64,000 nt of DNA. It comes from Schistocephalus solidus. Lineage: Eukaryota > Platyhelminthes > Cestoda > Diphyllobothriidea > Diphyllobothriidae. Each line of letters starts with the position of its first letter. The first letter of the stretch is position 1. Position numbers and translations under genes: made by a program. The notes under the pieces were generated by a model. That model was not told the DNA's origin, ran no database searches, and saw nothing but the letters and a program-made list of their open reading frames with translations. The stretch covers positions 1 to 64,000 of the forward strand of contig WEDG01003416.1 of NCBI GenBank assembly GCA_017591395.1. Reading direction: 5' to 3'. Shown piece after piece: positions 55,766-64,000 of this stretch.

Positions 55766-58504
55766 AATGGAGAAAAATATGTAAATTACTTCCAACAAGA
55801 ACTTACAATACGTCCAAGTTCGGGAAACTGAGGTAAGAACAGCGATTAATATTGGACCAAGTAAAATAACAACTTTTATAAATGGGTGTGAATGAAGAAA
55901 GTGACAGCACAAACCTAATTCTAACTGCATCCATGGTCTTTGTTATATTTTTCATTCGACGCCATTTTAGTAGGTTCACAGTATGGCTTATTGTTCCAAT
56001 AAGAGCGTGGATTGCCAGATACCTTGAATTTACCTGACCTGACCCAATTTCTCTTTGATGCTTGAGTGTGGTTCGTTCGGCTAAATCTCCCATTTTCTAA
56101 GTTAAACGGATGCGTTTAAAAAGTGCTGTGGTGTTCTCATGGCCAACGCATAAAAAGTTGCAATTTAAGCTGCTTATTCGGTTTAAATTTAACCAAATAA
56201 ATATTGTGTTGCCCTACTTATCTCACAAAAGAATGCTTAACATAATGAGCACATTAGATGAAGTAAGGGTTAATTGAGCAAACCAGTGGAGAAATACTCA
56301 GACAAGAGCGAATACCAAGCTGGCCAAAAATGGTGTTCAGGCCTGACTGCAGGATGCCATACCGCGTCTTCATTGACTCTGTGAGCTCACTCATTTTGAC
56401 CTTTGCTCTGACTTTTTGGTATTTTAATTGTGAACTGCAATAATCAATAGATCTCATCTATTAAAATTCGGCACACTCTGCGTGGTTGATACTGCAGCAA
56501 TTTTGGTATTTGGGTGTACAATTTCAACAGCGACAAACATTGGCCAAGGAACCTCAAAAGCTGAATGATCTAAGCTTTAGGCATGGCATTCAGATACCAA
56601 CTTCAACTAAAGGCATATAGACCGTCAAGCAGCCTGCACAGTTCTTCGTCATTACATGCATTAAGACCAGAACAAGATGGTTACATTGCATTTGAGATAT
56701 GCAAGCAAAGACGACCTGCGAGGAACCCACCGGAAGAAGAGTTTAGGTTACAAGCATCCGCGAGCAATGTGAAGTTGCTCAAAATCAGCGGCCAATAAGC
56801 TGCACAAATATTTATACAAAGCCCGAGGTCACGAATGAAAGAAAAATCAATCAGTCCAAGATCGACAAGTTTGGACGTAGGAAAAGGTTGCCTTGGCGCC
56901 TTGCTGAATCTCGCGCCAACCAACCATTGTGGCCAATATGTTGAAGGCGTCTATTTTATCCCAAGCATAACGCATCTGTACACCAATATTTAAAAGGCAG
57001 AATGGCTCGGATGTCAGGAAGGTCAGTTGTACGTAGCAGTAGCCTAAGGCAGGTTTGCACTTATTCCGCGCAACCTTGTCACATTCAGAATGTTTAGGTT
57101 TCGTAAGCATCGCGAATGTACTTCTACTGAAGTTTGCTAAGATGCAGATATTTGGGCATCAATCAACTTATCAATATTGATGTTGCAGGATATACCAATG
57201 CGATAGCACAGGTAATAGCTGAATGCCCATACACGTTCTTTGTGGATATTCGGATGGTGCATGAACCAGTCACGAGGACTTCGGCTCATTAATGAGCTTC
57301 CAGGAAGTATTTCCTACTTTGAAGTTGTTTATTTTACAGTACAGCAGAACTTAAATCCATCGGCGGAATTGAACGTTGACGTAAATATTGGCGACAGCCG
57401 CATAACAACGCAATATTCGTAGCAGGACTCTAAGCTAAAGGTGTGGGTTCTAGTTTTGCCAACATCCTCCTAAGTCTATATACATCTGGGATATTGATGT
57501 TCTCCAAATTTGCGCTATGTTTCTTTTAAACGAAGGCTCATCCGAAAACTCACTGTAAAAAGTGAAACTGTCAACCAACCTTGCCAAAAGAACGCCAACC
57601 ATAATCCTATCCTTAACTATCACCCCCACTATAACACCAACTCCGAACCTTAAGTTAAAGCTTAGTTTAACCCTAACACGAACACGTACCCTAACCGTAT
57701 CTTAAAGGTTTCGAATAAGAAACGGATATTAAAATCCGTAGAACAGTCCGAATGCAGCGAATGATTTAGATTATTAACCACAAGTACTGAAGCCCTATGG
57801 AGAACTTGAAATAACCGCTCCCTTGATAAGGAACTGTTGATGATGTTTAGACTTTTCACGTAGCGGATGCAAATATTCAATGAATTATGACCGTTAAATA
57901 CTGAAGGCCTACAGCGTCCTGAAAACAGCTGCTCTAAGAAACATGCATCCAAATATATAGATGGCCTTTTTGGATTTCTAGGCAAATGCTCTTAAATCTG
58001 AAACCTAGCCACGTCGTTTCCCATGAAGTATCATTTAAAAAAACGCAGTTACCTAAACGCACACATAAACCATCTTTTAGGCCCGTTTTAGTAGATCTGG
58101 ACGGTAAAATATGTTTGTTAGGTGTCCACGCAGGTCATCTTTACGCAATAGGTATTCCAGTTTAACCAATGAATCACATTTTGCGTTTGCATTGCTCGAG
58201 CAAATGTATTTATGCGCGTACGTTTAGTTGCGAATGCAAACAACTTGGCTGTTACTAAAGGCGGATGGCAACTCGGTGAAAAGAACTAACAGAGACGCGC
58301 AGTTGAGAGCATCATGGTTTATCGCAGCGTCGGAATTGATTATGTGATAGTGGATAATGTTTAAAAGCTGAAGTCAACTAATGAAAAAAGATTAATTACT
58401 TAGAAACGCCCGGATGCACCAGGGCCGTGGTACGCGTCAGCCAAACCGAAAGACAACCAAACTTTTGTAATGCTCACGATAATTCGCTTTGCACAATAAT
58501 TTTT
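55766..58504. other. Unassigned region with CCTAA-like tract
   Basis: No supported gene. At about 57595-57700 there are loosely repeated words such as CCTAACACGAACACG, TACCCTAACCG, TTTAACCCTAAC and TATAACACC. They recall a degenerate CCCTAA-type repeat but have irregular spacing. Confidence 0.35.
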
Positions 58505-58900
58505 AAAAATAATAATAATAATAATAATAATAATATATGTTCAGTTCAGTTCAGTTTTATTAAGGGAAATATAGGCGAAGCCTTTGATCTCCCTATTGAT
58601 GTCAGTGACACTGTAAATTACAAAAGGCTGACATATAATGGACGTTGGACAAAGGGTTATTTCCCGGACACACTGCAGGGCATCGGACAAACAAATATCA
58701 AAAATAATGTTACTCAAAAATAGGAAAAAGTATGTTATATGACGCGAAAATGGTGGATGGGAATATGTTTCAGGAAATGTGTTAGGTTTGGATGTCGTGG
58801 TGGGTGACGGATGTGGGTGACGGCAGTCTTCGTTTCTGCCAGCAAAGTTGAGATTGATTCTAAAAAGAGCCAACCGACGGCCGGCGACATATGACAAGCT
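58505..58900 (-). mobile_element. CR1-like LINE 3' end with (ATT)n tail
   Basis: On the minus strand a 3' UTR ends GGGAGATCAAAGGCTTCGCC, TATATTTCCCTTAATAAAAC and TGAACTGAACTGAACATATATTATTATT (58508-58590). The same terminal motif closes the element at 5930-7080 (GGGAGTTCAAAGGCGTTTGC, CTATCTTTCCTTAATAAACT). The ATT microsatellite at 58508-58534 is the element's tail. No RT sequence was recognised, so this is a short, heavily 5'-truncated copy. Confidence 0.75.
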
Positions 58901-60293
58901 TTTTCAAAGTTCACTTATAACAGCGCAATACCGGGATTGGCCCAAACACAGAAAAAAAGGTGAATACACAAGGCAAATAATGTGCGTTAGAAAAAATGTG
59001 AAATAAAGACTAACATAAAATGCTCTATTTGCCAAACATCGCGCAACTTGCTACATCTGGTGCCTTTCAATTTTCACATGGAAGGTTATGGATTATCTAT
59101 TTTAATACTTGTGTTGACGCCCACAAAAAAGCTCTTCATTTTACGTGCTTGCATTTTTTACCATTTTAATCCAACGTCTAGGAGCAGGTAGGAAAAAGAT
59201 TCAGAACTTTAAATCATTGATCAAAAGACAATTTAGATTATAACTACTTCGTTTCAGTCCACCGACTAATATAACATGATGTAGGATTTCACCGAGGTTC
59301 ATTGAGTTTGAAGAGGCCTTTTTAATGCATATCGTTTAACCCTATTGGCAGATCGGGGTAAACAAAGCGGAATTCACAAGACCTGTGAAGTGAAACGGTG
59401 CGAAGGAAATTGAGAGATGGATCTTTTCAGGGTTATTTAACTAGCCTTTAAGTCAACAACATTGACATTCATCCTTGCAAAAGCGGATAGGTACTAAACT
59501 GTGGTGAACAAATGGGTTGGCACTAGGCTTTTTTAACAGTTCCTTAAAATTGCCGTATCTGACACATGCTGTTGATTAGAGGGTTTTCGTATCTCTGCAG
59601 AAACCGGCAAATGACCAGATTTAACTGCTTCGCAGAACCAAACAACTTCCATTAGGGTGATGTTCATCTCGATATGCATGCACCTTTCGGGATACTTCGT
59701 GTGCATTCGCAGGTGTAGATTGGAAAAGACAGAATGTAAAGTATAAGAGCTGTTTGTTTGTCTTCAGTCAGTCGAAAAATCGACTTATCCCTGGTTTGAA
59801 TTCTAAATCGAAACACGACATCATTAGATGTCTGCTTGTTGATCTGTGGTATGTCTCAAAAAACAACTGTACGACAATCAATCACATTTTATAGTGAGGT
59901 TTCATGATAAGATGATTTTATTTAAAAAAATATTTACATTTAAAAAAATAAACATTTTGAGAAATTGAGTCCTCTAATTACTGAATAAGAAATGGAGTGC
60001 AAGCCAGCTCATATTAACAAATTTGGAACCTCAGAACTGCCTGCCAAGTGCCAATATATAGCACAGTTCACAATATAGAAATAAAATTTATTTTATTCCC
60101 GAGTTCGCTGCTGATAGTTTGTGTAAGATTGCTTGATGTCTGTTAAGAGGCGGGACATTCAGTTCACGCGTTTACAGCATTTCACAAACAATTCTGTAAT
60201 ATTCATATTGGGAAAGCCCCTTTTATCTGTCATTAGGAAATTACTGATATAAGCCAGCGAGTTATAAAAAGTATAAATATCTGAATACATACC
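58901..60293. other. AT-rich spacer, nothing recognised
   Basis: No open frame of note. A TATA-like TTATAAAAAGTATAAATA lies at 60263-60280, close to the ATG of the next feature. Confidence 0.35.
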
Positions 60294-60485
60294 ATGTATA
60301 GATTAACGCTGGAACAGTGCAAGGCACATTTAATTTTTCTGATGTTACTTATATCTTTCACCTGGAAAACATATGCCGACATTTCACAAAAAGTAAAGCC
60401 AAACACCGAAAAATATTTTGCTGAAAGTCTAGTTCAAAGTGTGTCAAGCGGGATATTTGCAGTTGATTTCATCCTCGATAAGTTT
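60294..60485 (+). CDS. Candidate first exon with signal peptide, unknown product
   Basis: ATG MYRLTLEQCKAHLIFLMLLI then SFTWKTYADISQKVKPNTEK, YFAESLVQSVSSGIFAVDFI and LDKF, followed by a good donor GTACGT (60486). Residues 12-26 are a hydrophobic core with a plausible cleavage after TYA, as in a secreted or membrane protein. No downstream exon was recognised before the minus-strand gene, so the second exon may lie in the region to 61.2 kb or beyond. A TATA-like stretch only about 30 bases upstream leaves little room for a leader and may be chance. Family unknown. Confidence 0.35.
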
Positions 60486-61234
60486 GTACGTCTAACCTTT
60501 TTCCATGCTGGATAGATTAAAAGTAAGTTGAGCATCAAATGTCGTAACCAGTCAGAAAAATGTGACTAACATGTTACAGGGTAAATTTAACTAAAGAACT
60601 TACATTTCAACTAAGTCGAACGATTGTGTTTAAAATAACTCAGTGATTAGTAAACTAAGCACACATACAACCCCCGAATAATGCCACTCTTGGTTGTTTT
60701 GGTTATTAATTCCTGATTTACCACAGATTTAAAAATAAGGAAAGAATAAAGCTTAACGCGTAATAAGCAATTAACATATTGTTATACAAAAGACAACAAC
60801 GTGTCCACTTGGGTCATTCTCATTTCCTCCTCCACACGGCAGGAAATCTCCATTGACCTGAGAGTGATTGTGAGCTAGTTCAATAGCCATCTGTCATGAA
60901 TACTGCTTCAATCATGTATATTGATTTGCAATCGTATGTTACATGTCACAGGAAAAATTCATGGGTCCGGCCACAATCAATCCTACCCAAAACATGTTTT
61001 ATGTTTGAATAAAACAAAATGTAAATGAATAAAAATACAGAGCAAGAATCCACTACCTGTCGGTATTTGTTTGTCCGTGTACATATTGCCATTTGATAAC
61101 ACTGCAAACATATTTACTGATTAAAATTTCAAATGAATGGCATGCTGATATTTGTTGTTCATTTCGAATTGGAGCCTGCCAAGGAATCCCATTATATGCG
61201 TAACTTCAAGCAGTCTAATTATCAGTGCTAGTAT
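60486..61234. other. Spacer, nothing recognised
   Basis: AT-rich. I looked for a continuation of the signal-peptide exon and saw none. Confidence 0.35.
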
Positions 61235-61390
61235 GACAGTCAGATGAACGAGCAGAGGGACAAGCCGGTGAACTTCTCATTTAAAGGTCATGGGTTTGAA
61301 CCTCGGGTGCATCATCCTTGGGTTGGGAGTAGCTGGCTGATGACGGTTAGTGAGGTGGATTTGGCCATCCCAGTTTCCCCACGCTTTGTC
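61235..61390 (+). mobile_element. tRNA-derived SINE fragment
   Basis: The tRNA-like B box GGGTTTGAACCTCGG at 61290-61305 is preceded by GGTGAACTTCTCATTTAAAGG, an anticodon-arm-like part. The body word AGCTGGCTGATGACGGTTAG and the end TTTGGCCATCCCAGTTTCCCC follow. It matches the body of the SINEs at 19.9 and 41.4 kb (CTGATGACGG..GGCCATTCCAGTCTCC). Confidence 0.65.
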
Positions 61391-61809
61391 TTCAATTTTC
61401 ATCTTCTGATTTATATATGCCCATTTTGTATGTGAAGTCATTTTATAATCGTAATCCTCTGTTGTCGACCGTGAATATCCATGCATGTAGCCAATTTTTA
61501 CATGGGCATTACTCAGTACTGAAGACCCTTATCACATGCTTTAGGATATGGTTAAAGGAAGATTTTCCCATAGGACAAAAACTGTGTTTTATATTTTGCT
61601 GGTGGCATATATTCTATACTATATGGTTAAATGTTTTTACAGCAAACTTCGTTTAATTGATGTATATGGAAATGATCTTACTGGTTGAGGTTTGTACAAT
61701 GGTGTATGCCATTAGTGATAAAAATCAAAAGCGGTCAGAAGCAGCATATTTTTGATAAGTCTGAGTAATATCTGCCTTAAGGTGTATAAACGAATACGTT
61801 GCCAATCAC
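61391..61809. other. Spacer or intron of the minus-strand CUB/EGF gene
   Basis: No recognised exon follows the CUB domain on the minus strand here. The next domain of the protein must lie further left or has been lost. Confidence 0.35.
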
Positions 61810-62005
61810 CAAACAAATATGTCAGCTCAAACCCTCGATGTTGGACGGAAAGGTCAGAAATGAATCTCAATGTCAAAGCGTTCGTTGTTGTTTTTACCTT
61901 CTGCGGTACACCGTTTCCACAGAGCATGTTCATTAACGGGGAGGACACTGAAGGACCATCAAATATTTCTGCGTAGTCACCTGCACATTCCGAAATTTCT
62001 CCAAG
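61810..62005 (-). CDS. CUB domain exon, second half
   Basis: Acceptor TTTTATGTTACAG; donor G|GTGATT at 61809. It reads LGEISECAGDYAEIFDGPSV then SSPLMNMLCGNGVPQKVKTT, TNALTLRFISDLSVQHRGFE and LTYLFG. The CUB signatures C-x-x-D-Y-x-E-I-x-D-G, L-x-x-x-C-G, L-x-L-R-F-x-S-D and G-F-x-x-x-Y are all present and unbroken. The acidic Asp/Glu residues of calcium-binding CUB domains are conserved here. The exon starts in phase 0, matching the preceding exon, and has 196 bases. Confidence 0.9.
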
Positions 62006-63384
62006 CTGTAACATAAAATTATGATTAAACATTAGATAGTGAACTTATTGAACATTTTTAATACTGTTACTTACTTAAAAACACCACTATCTCGCCATTC
62101 AGCATAAGCCAAAAAATAACTTCTGCCTTCTAATAAGCAAGCGCAAATGGTAAACTGCATTTTATCGCATTGTTGCCAAATATCTGATCCGCTGGTATTA
62201 CCCACCTTTAGAAGCTGAAGAAATGGAGGAGTTAGCGGAGCAGACGTGTTACCAAGTCGCGAGTTCCAAGCATTATTCGACTTAAGACGCAAGGATAAGG
62301 CCTTAACAAGAGTCCATCTGTAGACCTACTGAAGTCGACATATAACCTTGATTTCAGCAGCAATACCTCTATGTATAAGTCCATAGCACCCCATAAAATA
62401 CCTCCATTATATAAATATCCCTCTGAAATCAGTCTTCCTCTTGTCAAGATGGACTTTCGTGCAAGCTCAGCATTTTCTGTTGTGGCCTTTAAAACAAACC
62501 TACTGCGGTGTTTTTCAAATGCCGCATGGAAGTGTGGAGATTTTTCGCATTCAATCCCTTTCCTCTTGTATTTGCATGCTCAGGGAAGTCCTCAAAATTG
62601 TTTTGTCAGTTAATTTTCTTGAATCTGTTGTTTTCTAACCCAATGTTTTGTTGAGCGACGGTCAATTTTTAAATTGCGATTAAAGTCAAGTCGAATATTA
62701 CATTTTTAAGGCTAAACGCTCGAAATATGCCTTTAAGCAGAAACACCTTTTAGCACATCTAACTAAATAACTGATGCCTTCGAATCTTGTCAACGTTCAA
62801 GTTTTTCCTTTTGCAGTAACTCAGTAATTTAAGTGTTTTCGAAATCTGAGCGTTCAGTGACTTGCATATTTACATGTTTTGCCATAATGTTTTTTTTCTG
62901 TTGCAGGTTATTGCTAGTGAGCGATGTTTCCGCAAATGTTAATTAATCAAAAAAGAAACAAGTGTTGGAGATTGTAAATGGAAATATTACAAACAGCTAC
63001 TGCTCAGATGTAATTTCGACATGGGATATAACCCTCGAAATGTCATTGCTGCCGTCACAATTTTCGGATTGTCTTCGCCAAGGACTGGGTCGAGCATAAT
63101 CAACACATCCTGTCTATTGTGTAAGCCTGTCAAAGGAGGCCATGGACAAAGGGTCATGAAGTAACTTGAAATTATTGTGGACACATTTAGAGATCAACGA
63201 TGACACAGGCTGGTGATAGGTTTCCTCTTAGCTGATTTTCAACACTTTTTTTAATCTATGGGATGCGCAGAAAAATCAAATGACCGTAAGAATGCTCAGC
63301 GTCTGCATTTGAGTCCAGGCCAATGCTCTACCTGATGCATGTATGACTGAAGTTCTTTTTAAAAAAAATCATCATTTCACTTAC
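62006..63384 (-). other. Intron inside the CUB domain
   Basis: This is 1379 bases between the two halves of the CUB domain, with GT (63384-63383) and AG (62007-62006) ends. No further exon or known repeat was recognised in it. Confidence 0.75.
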
Positions 63385-63533
63385 ATCAAATGACTTGATT
63401 GTTAGAACAATGGAAAATCCAGTGGGAGCATGAATAGTCCAGACGCATTTACTGTTTGAAGTGTATTCTCCTGGAAATTGTGGACTTGCAATGCTGCTTA
63501 TACCAGTCCTCAAGTGGTCACCACAGGCAAATG
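63385..63533 (-). CDS. CUB domain exon, first half
   Basis: Acceptor TTTCATTATAG; donor GAT|GTAAGTG at 63384. It reads (S)FACGDHLRTGISSIASPQFP then GEYTSNSKCVWTIHAPTGFS and IVLTIKSFD. The CUB pattern C-G...S-P-x-(Y/F)-P-x-x-Y-x-x-N-x-x-C-x-W-x-I...I-x-L-x-x-x-x-F-D is complete. The first codon is completed from the T ending the EGF exon (phase 1). No lesion is visible. Confidence 0.9.
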
Positions 63534-63901
63534 CTATAATGAAATGCATCGATTAAATCACCAGTATTGGCATATATAGGCACCTAGTAAGCTGCGAAGC
63601 TTGTCAGAATTTACATTTCGTGCACAATTCAGTTCGTTATGGACAGGAAAACATATATATTCTCTGCGCAAAAGATTCATAATTATTAGAGAGCATGACA
63701 GATTAAATACAATTGGGTTACATTTTAAAGTGTGTTTGCTTAATTTAGGTTCACATGAAATAGATACGGCAATTATAAGTGCAAAATATATAATCTCCCA
63801 TTGGTCACTTGAATGGTATATTTTATTTGCCTCATCAAACGGGTAGCATACAAAAAGTATGACGAACAAGCGTGATAATAATAATATAAAACGAAGCTTA
63901 C

Positions 63902-64000
63902 ATTGACATGACTTCCCGTCCGGAAGAAGATAGTAACCATGGTGGCACTCACACCTTTAACCATCCAGAATGTTAACACAGGTATGCTCACAATCGTTGT
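63902..64000 (-). pseudogene. EGF-like exon with in-frame TAA, truncated by the window edge
   Basis: Minus strand: NDCEHTCVNILDG, TAA (63959-63957), RCECHHGYYLLPDGKSCQ, then donor T|GTAAGC at 63901. The six-Cys EGF spacing is as expected: C-x(3)-C then C-x-C then C, with the first Cys outside or as the first listed. The family has G-(S/x)-(Y/F)-x-C at the stop position, so TAT/TAC-to-TAA is the simplest change. The exon end in phase 1 fits the CUB exon. The start of the exon lies past the window. Confidence 0.85.

Larger units (their letters stand above)
61810..64000 (-). pseudogene. Tolloid/BMP1-like CUB-EGF protein gene, partial, one nonsense codon
   Basis: Three minus-strand exons encode an EGF-like module followed by one complete CUB domain: 64000-63902 (EGF), 63533-63385 (CUB first half) and 62005-61810 (CUB second half). 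An EGF module directly before a CUB is the arrangement of tolloid/BMP1-type astacin proteases and some related extracellular proteins. The catalytic domain, if present, lies beyond the right edge. All visible splice sites are canonical and phases agree. The only lesion is a TAA in the EGF exon (63959-63957). With one lesion, a sequencing or assembly error, or a single-allele mutation, is as likely as a dead gene. I therefore label it pseudogene only provisionally. Confidence 0.75.

Noticed and set aside
1..64000. Bacterial-type systems (operons, CRISPR arrays, phage genes).
   Set aside because: No regularly spaced repeat/spacer array, no tight gene clusters, and clear introns, LINEs and SINEs show this is animal DNA.

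Overview
This is eukaryotic DNA from a flatworm, most likely a diphyllobothriidean tapeworm (the Spirometra / Dibothriocephalus / Schistocephalus group). The strongest sign is a LINE whose C-terminal tail carries C2H2 finger motifs of the form CPRCQRTF...IGLVGHLR, a family I know from those genomes. AT-rich intergenic and intronic DNA, consensus GT/AG introns, and degraded Penelope-like, CR1-like and tRNA-derived SINE copies agree with this. There are no operons; most open reading frames are chance or transposon remnants. The species is inferred from family knowledge, not from a marker gene.

Left part (1-14 kb): the tail of a LINE (1-460), a tandem array of a GC-rich dispersed repeat here called A/B/C (541-2000), a decayed Penelope-like element (2.4-4.4 kb, minus), an unidentified coding remnant (5.0-5.3 kb) and the 3' half of a CR1-like LINE (5.9-7.0 kb, minus). 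From 7 to 14 kb there is little that I recognise.

Centre-left (14.28-24.06 kb, plus strand): exons of a receptor-type (membrane) guanylate cyclase. Two kinase-homology exons, a probable coiled-coil linker exon and four catalytic-domain exons lie in the right order with introns retained. They carry several independent lesions: frameshifts, two in-frame TAA codons, a GT-to-AT splice donor change, and a small deletion removing the catalytic-pocket Arg. This looks like an unprocessed pseudogene. Its introns hold a head-to-head SINE pair and A/B/C repeats.

Middle (24-41 kb): sparse. Recognisable items are A/B/C copies, a large imperfect palindromic (foldback) element at 28.5-29.5 kb and a candidate two-exon gene at 39.1-39.8 kb (minus) with good splice sites but no recognised family.

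Right-centre (41-56 kb): a transposon graveyard. It has SINEs, an internally deleted LINE with endonuclease, reverse transcriptase and zinc-finger tail (41.7-45.4 kb), a CR1-like fragment (46.4-47.6 kb), a chimera of two LINE fragments (47.75-48.08 kb), and a nest made of a foldback copy, an A/B/C copy, a LINE 3' end (minus) and a CR1-like element (plus) at 51.2-55.8 kb.

Right end (60-64 kb): a candidate signal-peptide exon (60.3 kb, plus) and three minus-strand exons (EGF, then both halves of a CUB domain) of a tolloid/BMP1-like or related CUB/EGF protein that continues beyond the window. Splice phases are perfect, but the EGF exon has one in-frame TAA where an aromatic residue is expected.
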